Assembly: GCF_001542815.1 (NCBI RefSeq)
Contig: NZ_CP006992.1
Coordinates: 2,175,501-2,239,500 of the forward strand
DNA from: Methylobacterium sp. AMS5
GTDB taxonomy: Bacteria; Pseudomonadota; Alphaproteobacteria; Rhizobiales; Beijerinckiaceae
DNA: 64,000 nt
Direction: 5' to 3'
The notes beneath the pieces are model-generated. The model saw only the letters and a list, made by a program, of their open reading frames with translations, made no database searches and was not told the origin of the DNA. This document shows, piece by piece, positions 45,101 through 57,796 of the stretch (position 1 is its first letter; each line of letters begins with the position of its first letter). The translations under genes and the position numbers were made by a program.

Positions 45101-45596
45101 GGCGCGGCTGGCCGATTACCGCAACTACTTCGTCTACGAGATCGGCATGCGCGACCGGGCGGGCAACCGCACCACCCTGTCGAGCCGGGCGCTGCGCGGG
45201 TCGGGCGGCGAGGCGCAGGCGCCGTTCTACGTCGCGATCGCCGCCTCCATGGCCTCCGCCTACTATCCCGGCGACCGCCCCGGCGACGAGACGCCGGGCC
45301 TAGGCCTCTGCCTTCTCGATGAAGCCTTCTCGAAACTCGACGTCCGCAACAGTCAGTCGCTGGTCGATCTCTTCCGCGCCTGGGGCCTGCAGCTCCTCAT
45401 CGCAGCGCCCGAGGACAAGCGCACGACGCTGACGGAAGTGATGGATACGGTCGTCACCGTGTACAAGAGCCCGGATCTCGGCTCGGTCCGAATCGAGGCC
45501 GAACATCCGTTGGAAACCGCCAAGCGGGCGCTGGCCGAAATCAACCCGGATCGGCGCGGAATCGACGCGTTCCGCCTGCCCAGCGCCGCCGAATAA
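42117..45596 (+). CDS. jetC: Wadjet/MksB-type SMC ATPase JetC
   Basis: An 1159-residue SMC-like motor ATPase of the MksB/JetC family. Walker A is LVGPTGAGKST (residues 28-38), long Ala/Arg/Glu-rich coiled coils run from about 280 to 480 and 640 to 960, and a hinge-like globular part lies near 500-620 (ICELAEIVDPKWGPALEGLLG). The ABC signature is RGSGGEAQAP (about 1025-1035) and Walker B GLCLLDEAFSKLD (about 1060-1072). All catalytic motifs are intact. In Wadjet it drives loop extrusion with JetA and JetB. Here it is detached from jetAB by 5 kb and lies directly upstream of rpsL. It starts with GTG and has a weak ribosome-binding site. Confidence 0.85.
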   Translation: MYRLTDIAISNWYLIRREQIRIRGAAALVGPTGAGKSTIFDAVGTVLAGNNASRLALNASASGRSARTVRDYCLGWISDPAEGGRPTREACETLIALVFENPASGRIVTVGLALAARSEEPKEETLSRFIAVGHRFEIADYVRETSEGSFVAPWAEIATDLRRRADTFEEFRTSGERFTAAVLATLREGAAVPDPRQFLRTFSNAVAFKPIFDTSAFVRSFVLEAEPLDVARIRQSIETWRRLLETIEELEKRLAHLSRICARYEGWARASLTAALDEMRAAGADLRRRILDHAEARRLLAETSERLRIARESVATSQGFVREIDSEIAARKALIVGSVAEARLAASHAGLAMVSRDRRDLTNRLAGIVGLVQDAGRLSALAGPLRRIDLQAARIVEACARSGLRREAPPEDILRVDGPLKGLLDGLAQMPDVSGTLEEEAEDLALKARERENEVRGLDGQVNAGRSSAARLSSDTEAFREELGRLGIEAAPICELAEIVDPKWGPALEGLLGRAREALVVEPDRLDRAFALLESRKNQFFRCLLVKTTDTARRAARRFDDGPMGLIETDSDHAEAFLAARLGGYDLAPDDAALRNMSRAVAPSGRSTSGMAYSVVRPVPLMMTRGQRGPTAETRRRLDEAREEARTLRAEATVMREAARIAALLRSRLAEAPIDLEALRAEADAIEGRRRSLSTEQETVARADAGVIEAELKELQKERSAYLTELVQVLEPKRDAALAEEAGLKARVAQGREAARAAFLAYRTALKRWTSGDTVRIRLTGTVPADVPDTVAGIAAARADRAALDTKALASLASQARASAREAADSVRNQGRAAERDLAEYCAAWRVENPLGSGEQPASFGYAWATRERDEVAGHELRRYRDQSLRAEAEMRRLMTEDLLTRLADKFERMRARLDALNERLASQTFTGQTYAFEAEVDRRYAAVHALATEVARSPDAAQAVLPSPDNGTDGGPDNSPLAAALAEITALIEGEENAARLADYRNYFVYEIGMRDRAGNRTTLSSRALRGSGGEAQAPFYVAIAASMASAYYPGDRPGDETPGLGLCLLDEAFSKLDVRNSQSLVDLFRAWGLQLLIAAPEDKRTTLTEVMDTVVTVYKSPDLGSVRIEAEHPLETAKRALAEINPDRRGIDAFRLPSAAE

Positions 45597-45984
45597 CAGC
45601 CGAGCCGCCGATCACCGTCCGGACGGCCGATCGGACGCCCGTTCATCGAACTTTATCCTCTCCGGGCATTGACGGGCCCGGCCACCCCGCGTAGAAGCGC
45701 GCCACTCCGGTGGATCGAGAGTCGCTTTCGGGTCGAGGCCAGGGGCTTCGGCGACCGTCGTCAGACCGATACCGGCATCACACCCTGACGTATTCGTCAG
45801 ATCAGCGGGTAAGAACGCGTCGTTCACGGCGTGATCCTCTGCCTCACCATCGTCAAAGGCCTTGATCGGCCTCTGGCGCTATTCGTTTTGCCGCGGGTTC
45901 GCCCGGGGCCCGGCCGCTCCGCAAGGGGCTTCGACAGGTTTCAGACGGTGGCCGCCCTGCGCGGCCGGATGAAGAGGGCACAGG
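45597..45984. other. Intergenic region between jetC and rpsL
   Basis: No gene is supported in these 388 bases. They should contain the str-operon promoter; one candidate is at 45669-45697. Confidence 0.45.
45669..45697 (+). promoter_or_regulatory. Candidate sigma-70 promoter for the str operon
   Basis: TTGACG, a 17-base spacer and TAGAAG form a plausible -35/-10 pair. Initiation there would give a leader of about 280 bases before rpsL. The leader length is long, so this is only a candidate. Confidence 0.35.
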
Positions 45985-46356
45985 ATGCCGACGATCAACC
46001 AACTGATCGCCCAGCCGCGCAAGGCGCAGAAGGCGCGCAACAAGGTGCCGGCGCTCAACGCCTGCCCGCAGAAGCGCGGCGTCTGCACGCGCGTCTACAC
46101 CACGACCCCGAAGAAGCCGAACTCGGCGCTTCGTAAGGTCGCCAAGGTGCGCCTGACCAACGGCTTCGAGGTGATCGGTTACATCCCCGGTGAGGGGCAC
46201 AACCTTCAGGAGCACTCCGTGGTCATGATCCGCGGCGGCCGCGTGAAGGACCTTCCGGGTGTGCGCTACCACATCCTGCGCGGCGTGCTCGACACGCAGG
46301 GCGTCAAGAACCGCAAGCAGCGCCGTTCGAAGTACGGTGCAAAGCGTCCGAAGTAA
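45985..46356 (+). CDS. rpsL: 30S ribosomal protein S12
   Basis: The 123-residue S12 protein of the decoding centre, starting [15 protein letters not shown]. The loop [18 protein letters not shown] and the later [12 protein letters not shown] carry Lys at both positions where streptomycin-resistance substitutions arise, so the sequence is of the sensitive type. It leads the str operon (rpsL-rpsG-fusA-tuf) in the standard order, but its upstream neighbour is jetC rather than rpoC. Confidence 0.97.
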
Positions 46357-46462
46357 GAATCTCCGGACGGCCATTTCCACGGCCTCGCAAGGATGTCGCC
46401 GGCGTTTACGCTCAAGGCGGCCTGCGCGAGGCGCTTAAGTCGATTAATCTGAGAGCAAACAG

Positions 46463-46933
46463 ATGTCCCGTCGTCACTCTGCCGAGAAGCGCGAGATCAT
46501 CCCGGACGCCAAGTACGGCGACGTCGTTCTGACCAAGTTCATGAATTCCATCATGTACGAGGGCAAGAAGTCGACCGCCGAACGGATCGTCTACGGCGCG
46601 TTCGACATCGTCGAGAACCGCGCCCGCGCCAACCCGATCGAGGTGTTCCGCGCCGCGCTCGACAACGTCGCCCCGGCGATCGAGGTCCGCTCCCGCCGCG
46701 TCGGCGGCGCGACCTACCAGGTTCCGGTCGAAGTCCGCACCGAGCGCCGACAGGCTCTCGCGATCCGCTGGCTGATCCAGGCCGCCCGCGGCCGCAACGA
46801 CCGGACCATGATCGAGCGTCTCTCCGCCGAGCTGCTCGACGCCGCCAACAACCGCGGCAACGCGGTCAAGAAGCGTGAAGACACCCACCGGATGGCCGAG
46901 GCCAACCGCGCCTTCTCGCACTACCGCTGGTAA
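46463..46933 (+). CDS. rpsG: 30S ribosomal protein S7
   Basis: The 156-residue S7 protein that nucleates folding of the 16S rRNA 3' domain. It starts [12 protein letters not shown] and includes [16 protein letters not shown] and [23 protein letters not shown]. It follows rpsL after 106 bases in the str operon. Confidence 0.97.
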   Translation: MSRRHSAEKREIIPDAKYGDVVLTKFMNSIMYEGKKSTAERIVYGAFDIVENRARANPIEVFRAALDNVAPAIEVRSRRVGGATYQVPVEVRTERRQALAIRWLIQAARGRNDRTMIERLSAELLDAANNRGNAVKKREDTHRMAEANRAFSHYRW

Positions 46934-46996
46934 TTCGCCTGTCGAGCGCGGCCACCGGGCCGCGCTCCAAGCCCGCTTTCTCCCGGAGAGACCCCG

Positions 46997-49072
<2,076 letters not shown>

Positions 49073-49125
49073 CGCGAACGCGTCAAACTTCCCCGAACAA
49101 CGACACTGACGATTAGGAGGCCCTG

Positions 49126-50316
<1,191 letters not shown>

Positions 50317-50395
50317 CCGCAAGCATCATCGACAGGGGACGTAAGAGGGGCGGGCCCTCGCGCCCGCTCCTCAACGTTTCCGCCGAGGTCAGGTC

Positions 50396-50704
50396 ATGAA
50401 CGGTCAGAACATCCGCATTCGCCTTAAGGCGTTCGATCATCGCATCCTCGATGCGTCCACCAAGGAAATCGTCTCGACCGCGCGCCGGACCGGCGCGCAG
50501 ATCCGGGGCCCGATCCCGCTGCCGACCCATATCGAGAAGTTCACGGTGAACCGTTCGCCGCACATCGATAAGAAGTCGCGCGAGCAGTTCGAGATGCGCA
50601 CGCACAAGCGGGTGCTCGATATCGTCGACCCGACGCCGCAGACCGTGGACGCGCTGATGAAGCTCGACCTCGCCGCTGGCGTGGACGTGGAGATCAAGCT
50701 CTAA
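50396..50704 (+). CDS. rpsJ: 30S ribosomal protein S10 (NusE)
   Basis: The 102-residue S10 protein, starting [16 protein letters not shown] with the flexible loop around [21 protein letters not shown]. It also serves as NusE in antitermination. It opens the S10 operon. A GC-rich hairpin lies just upstream, at about 50347-50374. Confidence 0.97.
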
Positions 50705-50754
50705 GTCCGCGTCGGATTTAGAGCTTACCGTTTCATCGCGCGAGGGAGAGACCT

Positions 50755-51495
50755 ATGCGCTCAGGCGTCATCGCACGGAAGGTCGGCATGACCCGCGTCT
50801 TTACAGACGCTGGCGAGCATGTGCCCGTCACTGTGCTCCAGATTGATCAGTGCCAAGTCGTGGCACACCGCACGACCGAGAAGGATGGCTACGTCGCCCT
50901 CCAGGTCGGCGTCGGCAAGGCCAAGGTAAAGAACGTGTCGCAGGCCGAGCGCGGCCGCTTCGCGGTCGCCAAGGTCGAGCCCAAGAAGAAGCTCGCCGAG
51001 TTCCGCGTGTCCGAGGACGCGCTGATCCCGGTCGGTGCCGAGATCACGGCCGACCACTTCATCCCGGGCCAGTTCGTCGACGTGACGGGCACCAGCACGG
51101 GTAAGGGTTTCGCCGGCGGCATGAAGCGCTGGAACTTCGGCGGTCTGCGCGCCACCCACGGCGTGTCGATCTCCCACCGCTCGATCGGTTCGACCGGTGG
51201 CCGTCAGGATCCGGGCAAGACCTTCAAGAACAAGAAGATGCCGGGTCACATGGGCGTCGAGCGCGTGACCACGCAGAACCTCAAGGTCGTCCGCACCGAT
51301 CCGGAGCGCGGCCTGATCCTCGTCGAAGGCGCCGTCCCCGGTGTCGCCGGCGGCTGGATCCAGGTTCGCGACTCGGTCAAGCGCAAGCTGCCGGCCGATG
51401 TGCCGCTGCCGGGCAAGTTCCGTGAGAACGGCTCTGCCGGCGCGTCCCAGGTCGAGGCGGCCCCCGAGGCTCCGGCGTCCGAGGAGAACGCGTGA
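50755..51495 (+). CDS. rplC: 50S ribosomal protein L3
   Basis: The 246-residue L3 protein near the peptidyl-transferase centre. It starts [16 protein letters not shown], has the family motif [12 protein letters not shown], and the methylated-Gln region [19 protein letters not shown]. The C-terminus has a 25-residue Ala/Glu-rich tail beyond the core, as in other Rhizobiales. Its stop overlaps the rplD start by one base. Confidence 0.97.
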   Translation: MRSGVIARKVGMTRVFTDAGEHVPVTVLQIDQCQVVAHRTTEKDGYVALQVGVGKAKVKNVSQAERGRFAVAKVEPKKKLAEFRVSEDALIPVGAEITADHFIPGQFVDVTGTSTGKGFAGGMKRWNFGGLRATHGVSISHRSIGSTGGRQDPGKTFKNKKMPGHMGVERVTTQNLKVVRTDPERGLILVEGAVPGVAGGWIQVRDSVKRKLPADVPLPGKFRENGSAGASQVEAAPEAPASEENA

Positions 51496-52115
51496 TGAAA
51501 CTCGATATCACCACGCTCGACGGCGGCTCCGCCGGCTCGGTCGAGCTCAACGAGGCGATCTACGGCCTCGAGCCGCGCGCCGACATCCTGCAGCGGATGG
51601 TGCGCTACCAGCTCGCCAAGCGGCGCGCCGGCACGCACGCCGTCAAGAACCGCTCCGACGTCGATCGCACCTCGAAGAAGCTGTACAAGCAGAAGGGCAC
51701 CGGCAACGCCCGTCACGGCGCTGCCTCCGCTCCTCAGTTTCGCGGCGGCGGCCGGGCCTTCGGTCCGGTGGTGCGCGACCACAGCCACGACCTTCCCAAG
51801 AAGGTCCGCGCTCTGGCGCTCAAGCACGCCCTCTCGGCCAAGGCCAAGGCTTCGACCCTGATCGTCGTCGACGACATCAAGGTCGACAACCACAAGACCA
51901 AGGCCATGATCGAGCGTTTCGAGAAGCTCGGTCTGTCGAGCGCGCTGATCATCGGCGGCTCTGAAGTGGACGAGAACTTCGGCCGCGCCGCCCGCGCCAT
52001 TCCGAAGATCGATGTGCTGCCCGTCCAGGGCATCAACGTCTACGACATCCTGCGCCGCGACACGCTCGTGCTGACGCGCGCCGCCGTCGATGCGCTGGAG
52101 GAGCGTTTCAAATGA
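51495..52115 (+). CDS. rplD: 50S ribosomal protein L4
   Basis: The 206-residue L4 protein lining the exit tunnel. The extended loop is [25 protein letters not shown], in two pieces. ATG 51495 overlaps the rplC stop; a GTG three bases earlier would add one residue. The stop overlaps the rplW start by four bases. Confidence 0.97.
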   Translation: MKLDITTLDGGSAGSVELNEAIYGLEPRADILQRMVRYQLAKRRAGTHAVKNRSDVDRTSKKLYKQKGTGNARHGAASAPQFRGGGRAFGPVVRDHSHDLPKKVRALALKHALSAKAKASTLIVVDDIKVDNHKTKAMIERFEKLGLSSALIIGGSEVDENFGRAARAIPKIDVLPVQGINVYDILRRDTLVLTRAAVDALEERFK

Positions 52116-52408
52116 GTGCCGATCCGCGCCACTACGACATCATCGTCTCCCCCGTGATCACGGAGAAGGCGACGAACCTCACCGAGCAGAACAAGGTCGT
52201 CTTCCGGGTTGCCCCGAAGGCCACCAAGCCGCAGATCAAGGAAGCGGTCGAGCGTCTGTTCGACGTCAAGGTCACGGGCGTGAACACGCTCACGACCAAG
52301 GGCAAGAAGAAGTTCTTCCGCGGGCAGCGCGGGCAGCGTTCGGACGTGAAGAAGGCGATCGTGACCCTCGCCGAGGGTGATACGATCGACGTCACGACCG
52401 GCCTCTGA
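52112..52408 (+). CDS. rplW: 50S ribosomal protein L23
   Basis: The 98-residue L23 protein at the tunnel exit, docking site for trigger factor and SRP. Recognised by [16 protein letters not shown] near the start and [18 protein letters not shown]. It overlaps rplD by four bases. Confidence 0.97.
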   Translation: MSADPRHYDIIVSPVITEKATNLTEQNKVVFRVAPKATKPQIKEAVERLFDVKVTGVNTLTTKGKKKFFRGQRGQRSDVKKAIVTLAEGDTIDVTTGL

Positions 52409-52433
52409 GACTTGAAGCGTTAGGATCAAGCCG

Positions 52434-53270
52434 ATGGCCTTGAAGACATTCAAACCGGTCACGCCGAGCCTGCGCCAGCTCGTGCTCGTCGATCGCCGTG
52501 AGCTCTACAAGGGCAAGCCGGTGAAGGCGCTGACCGAGGGCAAGAGCTCCTCGGGCGGCCGCAACAACCTGGGCCGCATCACCGTCCGCTTCCGCGGCGG
52601 TGGCCACAAGCGGGTCCTGCGCAACGTCGACTTCAAGCGTCGCGAGAACCTCAACGTTCCCGCGACGGTGGAGCGGATCGAGTACGATCCGAACCGGACG
52701 GCGTTCATCGCGCTCATCACCTTCCCCGATGGGAAGCAGAGCTACATCATCGCCCCCCAGCGCCTGTCGCCGGGTGACAAGGTGATCGCCGGTGAGAGCG
52801 TCGACGTGAAGCCGGGCAATGCGGCTCCGATCGGCTCCATGCCGGTGGGCACCATCGTCCACAACGTCGAGCTGAAGATCGGCAAGGGTGGCGCGATCGC
52901 CCGCTCCGCCGGCAACTACGCTCAGATCGTCGGACGCGACCAGGGCTACGTCACGCTGCGCCTGAACTCGGGCGAGCAGCGCCTGGTGCACGGTCAGTGC
53001 TTCGCGACCGTGGGTGCGGTCTCGAACCCGGACCACATGAACATCTCGCTGGGCAAGGCCGGCCGTAACCGCTGGCTCGGCAAGCGCCCGCACGTTCGCG
53101 GCGTTGCCATGAACCCGGTGGACCACCCGCACGGCGGCGGCGAGGGTCGTACCTCGGGCGGCCGGAACCCGGTCACGCCCTGGGGCGTGCCCACCAAGGG
53201 GAAGAAGACCCGGTCCAACAAGCGGACCGACACCTTCATCCTGTCCAGCCGCCATAACCGCAAGAAGTAA
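52434..53270 (+). CDS. rplB: 50S ribosomal protein L2
   Basis: The 278-residue L2 protein needed for subunit joining and peptidyl transfer. The C-terminal motif [19 protein letters not shown], including the key His, is intact. The N-terminal part has [23 protein letters not shown], split across the RNA-binding domain. Confidence 0.97.
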   Translation: MALKTFKPVTPSLRQLVLVDRRELYKGKPVKALTEGKSSSGGRNNLGRITVRFRGGGHKRVLRNVDFKRRENLNVPATVERIEYDPNRTAFIALITFPDGKQSYIIAPQRLSPGDKVIAGESVDVKPGNAAPIGSMPVGTIVHNVELKIGKGGAIARSAGNYAQIVGRDQGYVTLRLNSGEQRLVHGQCFATVGAVSNPDHMNISLGKAGRNRWLGKRPHVRGVAMNPVDHPHGGGEGRTSGGRNPVTPWGVPTKGKKTRSNKRTDTFILSSRHNRKK

Positions 53271-53275
53271 CAGCC

Positions 53276-53554
53276 ATGGCACGTTCCCTCTGGAAAGGGC
53301 CGTTCGTCGACGGCTACCTCCTCAAGAAGGCCGACGCCGCCCGCGGCGGCAGCCGCAACGAGGTCGTCAAGATCTGGAGCCGTCGCTCCACGATCCTTCC
53401 GCAGTTCGTGGGCATCACCTTCGGTGTGCACAACGGACACAAGCATATCCCGGTCTACGTCACCGAGGAGATGGTCGGTCACAAGTTCGGCGAATTCTCG
53501 CCGACCCGCACCTTCCCCGGTCACGCGGCCGACAAGAAGGCAAAGAGGCGCTGA
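53276..53554 (+). CDS. rpsS: 30S ribosomal protein S19
   Basis: The 92-residue S19 protein of the 30S head. It starts [18 protein letters not shown] and ends with [19 protein letters not shown]. Five bases separate it from rplB and one from rplV. Confidence 0.97.
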   Translation: MARSLWKGPFVDGYLLKKADAARGGSRNEVVKIWSRRSTILPQFVGITFGVHNGHKHIPVYVTEEMVGHKFGEFSPTRTFPGHAADKKAKRR

Positions 53555-53555
53555 G

Positions 53556-53939
53556 ATGGGCAAGCCTGCCACCCCCCGCGCGCTCCCCGAGAACGAGGCG
53601 AAGGCCGTCGCGCGGATGCTCCGCGTGTCGCCCCAGAAGCTCAACCTCGTGGCGGCGTTGATCCGCGGCAAGAAGGTCGATACGGCCCTTGCCGATCTCG
53701 AATTCTCCCGCAAGCGCATCGCCCGCGATGTGAAGAAGTGCCTGGAGAGCGCGATCGCCAACGCCGAGAACAACCACGATCTCGACGTGGACGATCTCGT
53801 CGTCTCCCAGGCCTTCGTCGGCAAGGCGCTGGTGCTCAAGCGCTTCCACGCCCGTGCCCGCGGTCGCGGCGCGCGCATCCTGAAGCCCTTTGCGAACCTC
53901 ACGATCGTGGTTCGCGAAGTGCGCGCTGAAGCGGCCTGA
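53556..53939 (+). CDS. rplV: 50S ribosomal protein L22
   Basis: The 127-residue L22 protein of the exit tunnel. Family segments are [19 protein letters not shown] and [20 protein letters not shown], the latter carrying the tunnel loop. The start is the ATG one base after the rpsS stop; in-frame sequence further upstream belongs to the rpsS region. Confidence 0.96.
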   Translation: MGKPATPRALPENEAKAVARMLRVSPQKLNLVAALIRGKKVDTALADLEFSRKRIARDVKKCLESAIANAENNHDLDVDDLVVSQAFVGKALVLKRFHARARGRGARILKPFANLTIVVREVRAEAA

Positions 53940-53950
53940 GGAGTTTACCG

Positions 53951-54697
53951 ATGGGTCAGAAGATCAATCCGATCGGCCTGCGTCTCGGCATCAATCGGAC
54001 CTGGGATTCCCGCTGGTTCGCCGAGAAGGGCGAGTACGCCAAGCTGATGCATGAGGACGTGGCCATCCGCGCCGCCCTCATGAAGCAGCTCAAGCAGGCC
54101 GCCGTCTCGAAGATCGTCATCGAGCGCCCGCACCGGAAGTGCCGCGTCACCATCCACTCGGGCCGTCCGGGCGTGGTGATCGGCAAGAAGGGCGCGGACA
54201 TCGAGAAGCTGCGCAAGCTCGTCGGCACGATGACCAAGGCCGACGTGACCATCAACATCGTCGAGGTGCGTAAGCCCGAGATCGATGCCACCCTGGTGGC
54301 CGAGTCGATCGCGCAGCAGCTCGAGCGCCGTGTCGCCTTCCGTCGCGCCATGAAGCGCGCCGTGCAGTCGGCCATGCGTCTCGGCGCCGAGGGCATCCGC
54401 ATCAACTGCGCCGGCCGTCTCGGCGGCGCGGAAATCGCCCGCACCGAGTGGTACCGCGAGGGCCGCGTGCCCCTGCATACGCTTCGTGCGGATGTCGATT
54501 ACGGCACCGCCACTGCCTTCACGACCTACGGGACGTGCGGCATCAAGGTGTGGGTGTTCAAGGGCGAGATCCTCGAGCACGACCCGATGGCGCAGGATAA
54601 GAAGGCCCAGGAAGAGGGTGGCCGTTCCGGCGGGCGCCGCGAGCGTGACGGTGATGACCGGGGTGGCCGCGGCCGCCGCGAGCCGTCGCACGCCTGA
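53951..54697 (+). CDS. rpsC: 30S ribosomal protein S3
   Basis: The 248-residue S3 protein at the mRNA entry channel. It starts [20 protein letters not shown] and carries the KH-domain loop [18 protein letters not shown] charged Arg/Gly/Asp-rich C-terminal tail (about 215-248) extends past the core, as often seen in Rhizobiales. Confidence 0.97.
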   Translation: MGQKINPIGLRLGINRTWDSRWFAEKGEYAKLMHEDVAIRAALMKQLKQAAVSKIVIERPHRKCRVTIHSGRPGVVIGKKGADIEKLRKLVGTMTKADVTINIVEVRKPEIDATLVAESIAQQLERRVAFRRAMKRAVQSAMRLGAEGIRINCAGRLGGAEIARTEWYREGRVPLHTLRADVDYGTATAFTTYGTCGIKVWVFKGEILEHDPMAQDKKAQEEGGRSGGRRERDGDDRGGRGRREPSHA

Positions 54698-54730
54698 CGC
54701 TCGATCAAGCAGAAATCTTGAGAGGCTGCC

Positions 54731-55144
54731 ATGCTGCAACCCAAGAAGACCAAATTTCGTAAGCAGTTCAAGGGTCGCATCAGTGGCGCGGCCAAGGGCG
54801 GCTTCGAGCTGAACTTCGGCCAATTCGGCCTCAAGTGCCTGGAGCCCGAGCGCATCACCGCGCGGCAGATCGAGGCGGCCCGCCGCGCGATTACCCGCGA
54901 GATGAAGCGTCAGGGCCGGGTGTGGATCCGGGTGTTCCCGGATCTGCCCGTCACCGCCAAGCCCACCGAGGTCCGCATGGGCTCCGGTAAGGGTGCGCCG
55001 GAATACTGGGCGGCCCGGGTTCACCCCGGCCGCATCATGTTCGAGGTGGATGGCGTTGCCGAGGACATCGCCCGCGAGGCCCTGCGCCTCGGAGCCGCGA
55101 AGCTGCCGGTGCGCACCCGCGTCATCCAGCGCATCGCTGATTGA
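54731..55144 (+). CDS. rplP: 50S ribosomal protein L16
   Basis: The 137-residue L16 protein near the A-site tRNA elbow. It starts [16 protein letters not shown] and includes [16 protein letters not shown], the segment with the hydroxylatable Arg in some bacteria. Confidence 0.97.
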   Translation: MLQPKKTKFRKQFKGRISGAAKGGFELNFGQFGLKCLEPERITARQIEAARRAITREMKRQGRVWIRVFPDLPVTAKPTEVRMGSGKGAPEYWAARVHPGRIMFEVDGVAEDIAREALRLGAAKLPVRTRVIQRIAD

Positions 55145-55156
55145 TAGGAAGAGATC

Positions 55157-55372
55157 ATGAAGTCCGACCAGAGACTGTCTGATCTGCGCGCTCTGTCGGC
55201 GGATCAGCTTTCCGACGAGCTCATCAGCCTGAAGAAGGAGCAGTTCAACCTGCGCTTCCAGGGCGCGACGGGCCAACTTGAGAACGTCGCCCGGGTCCGT
55301 GAGGTCCGCCGCGACATCGCCCGTGTCCGCACGCTGCAGCGTCAGAAGACGCTGGACGCGGCCAAGGCCTGA
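55157..55372 (+). CDS. rpmC: 50S ribosomal protein L29
   Basis: The 71-residue L29 protein, a two-helix protein by the tunnel exit. It contains [18 protein letters not shown] and the family stretch [18 protein letters not shown]. Twelve bases after rplP and eleven before rpsQ. Confidence 0.96.
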   Translation: MKSDQRLSDLRALSADQLSDELISLKKEQFNLRFQGATGQLENVARVREVRRDIARVRTLQRQKTLDAAKA

Positions 55373-55383
55373 GGAGATTCCAC

Positions 55384-55650
55384 ATGCCCAAGCGCGTCCT
55401 TCAAGGCGTCGTCGTCAGCGACAAGACCGATAAGACCATCGTCGTGAAGGTGGAGCGTCGCTTCACCCATCCGGTGATGAAGAAGACGGTTCGCCGTTCG
55501 AAGAACTACCATGCGCACGACGAGGCCAATACGGCCAAGATCGGCCAGACGGTGTTCATCGAGGAGTCCCGTCCCTATTCCAAGACCAAGACCTGGAAGC
55601 TGGTCGAGGACCAGGCTGCGGCGGCCGAAGCGGCCGGCACGGCGGCTTAG
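55384..55650 (+). CDS. rpsQ: 30S ribosomal protein S17
   Basis: The 88-residue S17 protein that binds the 16S 5' domain. It starts [20 protein letters not shown] and has [19 protein letters not shown]. It is unusually the last gene of the S10 operon: rplN, which nearly always follows, is missing, and an intrinsic terminator lies 28 bases after the stop. Confidence 0.97.
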   Translation: MPKRVLQGVVVSDKTDKTIVVKVERRFTHPVMKKTVRRSKNYHAHDEANTAKIGQTVFIEESRPYSKTKTWKLVEDQAAAAEAAGTAA

Positions 55651-55677
55651 TAGCCTTCTCCATAAGAGTGACGGTGC

Positions 55678-55708
55678 GGGCGTGGAGCGTGAGCTCCGCG
55701 CCCGTTTT
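55678..55708 (+). terminator. Intrinsic terminator after rpsQ
   Basis: GGGCGTGGAGC pairs with GCTCCGCGCCC (one G-U pair) around a GTGA loop and is followed by GTTTTCG. It ends the str-S10 transcript directly after rpsQ and shows that the operon break here is functional rather than an assembly artefact. Confidence 0.82.
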
Positions 55709-56216
55709 CGTTCGTCTGCGGGAAACGGGAGCTGCATGCCCGCGGCGTGCTGCCTCCGCCCGGCGGTCACGATGCCACGCTTGGCTAGGCTGTCGTTCTT
55801 GGTGAGCTGAGGCGCGGATCCGTCGGCCCTGCCGATTGGTCGGCCGTAGACGTGTGGCAGGGGCGAGAGGCGCTGCCGTGCTCTCGATGCCGGCGCATTT
55901 ACTGCGCGTTCGGCCGAGCAGGAATTTTCAAGTGCTGCCCGTGTGGAAGGACGCGCGCAGGCCTCGAAACGTGAGCCGGCAAGCACGCAAACGATGAGGG
56001 AGCACATCCAAAGCATATCAAAAGATCGGTCGGGATCTTGAAATATTGCGCAGAGGCACTATATAACAGCTAATATACAACAATTTGGTAGTTTTAGAGA
56101 TAACTGTTTAAATCTAGTGCTTTTGTAAGCTGCTCACATTCTGGTTTTTGCCGTTCGATCGACAAGCTCCATGAAGGGCCCTGCGAAGATGCAGCGGCTC
56201 CTGAAGGAGCGCAGGA
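55709..56216. other. AT-rich gap at the ribosomal-cluster breakpoint
   Basis: No gene is supported in these 508 bases. The right part (about 56015-56160) is markedly AT-rich, unlike its surroundings, and contains a small palindrome (AAGATC-GGTCGG-GATCTT, 56022-56039). It probably holds the promoter of the AAA+ ATPase gene and may mark foreign DNA or the scar of the rearrangement that removed rplN from behind rpsQ. Confidence 0.5.
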
Positions 56217-57620
56217 ATGTCCCGAAACTTCGATCAAGCCTGGGAAGCCCTCGTCGACCATTTCGGTGCCGAGCAGATCAACGGCATCACGAGTTCACGC
56301 CGGCAGTTCGGCGACCATCTTTTGCCGGATGCCCAAATCGCGATCGCGGCGCAACTTGTGCCCCATAAGCCGACGCTGCTCGGGGTCCACCAGTTCTACG
56401 AACACATCGCTCTCACGATCTCCGGCCTTCTTGTTCGCAGCGGCGAGTATCGGATCCCGATTACGCCGCTCCAGTACCAGGACATGGATGTGGGGGAGGA
56501 CGATCCGTTCGCGGCTCTGAACAATGGCCTTTGGCTGTTCCAGGTGGAGGGCCGCCCAGCCGCGATCCTCCTCTCCCGCTACATCGACTATTCGGTGCGA
56601 TCGAGATTTTCGCAGGTCGAGATTGCCACGATGCCGGATCCGGCATCGCTCCAGTTCGCAGCCGGTTTCCTCTCGGAGATCGAGGCGGCAGGAGCACGGT
56701 CAACGCTCTACCGTGGCAAGGTACTCTCCTTCGAGGCCGCGAGCGACAGTTCCGGCATGCGCGCACCGATGCAGGTTCACCGGTTGCCCCGCATCCCTCA
56801 TGAGGCGGTCATCCTCGGAGCGGACGCGATGGAGCGCCTCGACCGGCACGTCTTCGAGTTCGACCGGCACCGGGAGGATTTGAAGCGGCTCGGCCAATCC
56901 ACCCGTAAGGGCATCCTCCTCTACGGTCCCCCGGGCACCGGCAAGACCCACATCGTCCGCTACATCGCTTCGAACCTGCCGACACGAACGGCGATCTTGA
57001 TCACCGCCGAGCAGGTCAAGATGCTCGGCCGCTACATGTCGCTCGCACGCACCCTCCAGCCCAGCATCGTCGTGCTGGAGGATGTCGATCTAGTCGGCCG
57101 CTCCCGCGAGGGCATGAACAGCCCGAATACCGAGGTGCTCCTCAACCGTCTGCTCAACGAGATGGACGGCTTGCACGACGACGCCGATGTCCTGTTCATC
57201 CTCACCACCAACCGTCCCGAGGAGATCGAGGAGGCTCTGGCCTCGCGCCCGGGACGCGTGGACGAGGCGATCGAGATCGCAAACCCCGACGCGGCCTGCC
57301 GCGCTCGGCTTGTCAGCCTCTATGGAGAGGCCCTCGATTTCGAGGAGAGGGCGATCGATGCCGTCGTCACCCGATCGGAGGGAGCGAGCGCTGCGTTCAT
57401 CAAGGAGATGGTCCGTCGTCTCGCGCAAGCCACCATCGCCGCGGGGGCGGGCAACCGGATCACGGTCGCGACGGTCCAATCCGTCCTCGGTGAGGCCGTC
57501 GGCAGCCGCAACCGCATCGGTCGCCGCATCATTGGCCTGGCGTCCGGCGCGCCCGAGCGTGCGGGAAAGCAGGCGCCACCCTTCGACGGTTGTGGTGACG
57601 ATCTCTCGATCGGCCGCTGA
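56217..57620 (+). CDS. AAA+ ATPase (FtsH/Cdc48-like single AAA domain)
   Basis: A 467-residue soluble ATPase. The N-terminal 190 residues form a domain I do not recognise. The AAA module has Walker A LYGPPGTGKTH (residues 235-245), Walker B IVVLEDVDLVG (about 282-292), sensor 1 FILTTNRPEEIE and an arginine finger in ASRPGRVDEAIEI. A helical lid follows. The core resembles Cdc48/FtsH-type unfoldases, but no protease or membrane domain is fused. It sits at the point where rplN should follow rpsQ, behind an AT-rich leader. Function is unknown; ribosome-related or protein-remodelling roles are only speculative. A short GCAGGA precedes the ATG. Confidence 0.78.
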   Translation: MSRNFDQAWEALVDHFGAEQINGITSSRRQFGDHLLPDAQIAIAAQLVPHKPTLLGVHQFYEHIALTISGLLVRSGEYRIPITPLQYQDMDVGEDDPFAALNNGLWLFQVEGRPAAILLSRYIDYSVRSRFSQVEIATMPDPASLQFAAGFLSEIEAAGARSTLYRGKVLSFEAASDSSGMRAPMQVHRLPRIPHEAVILGADAMERLDRHVFEFDRHREDLKRLGQSTRKGILLYGPPGTGKTHIVRYIASNLPTRTAILITAEQVKMLGRYMSLARTLQPSIVVLEDVDLVGRSREGMNSPNTEVLLNRLLNEMDGLHDDADVLFILTTNRPEEIEEALASRPGRVDEAIEIANPDAACRARLVSLYGEALDFEERAIDAVVTRSEGASAAFIKEMVRRLAQATIAAGAGNRITVATVQSVLGEAVGSRNRIGRRIIGLASGAPERAGKQAPPFDGCGDDLSIGR

Positions 57621-57796
57621 GTTAAGTCACCGACCAGCGAGCGGCATGGTGGGGTCGGCATCGTCGGCGCCGTTCCTGCGATGGCTGGACGGGGCGTGAG
57701 ACGCGCTTGCTCAACCGGCTGGTGCACCGCGCCCCGCCCGCTCCAGGTGCCCCTGGGCGCCCCGACACAGCCGTGAGGGTGGGCGCACCCCGCCGC

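Noticed and set aside
56217..57620. AAA+ ATPase as the missing Wadjet JetD/MksG
   Set aside because: JetD is a topoisomerase-VI-like nuclease with a Toprim domain. This protein has a canonical AAA+ core with Walker A/B, sensor and arginine finger, and it sits 11 kb from jetC.
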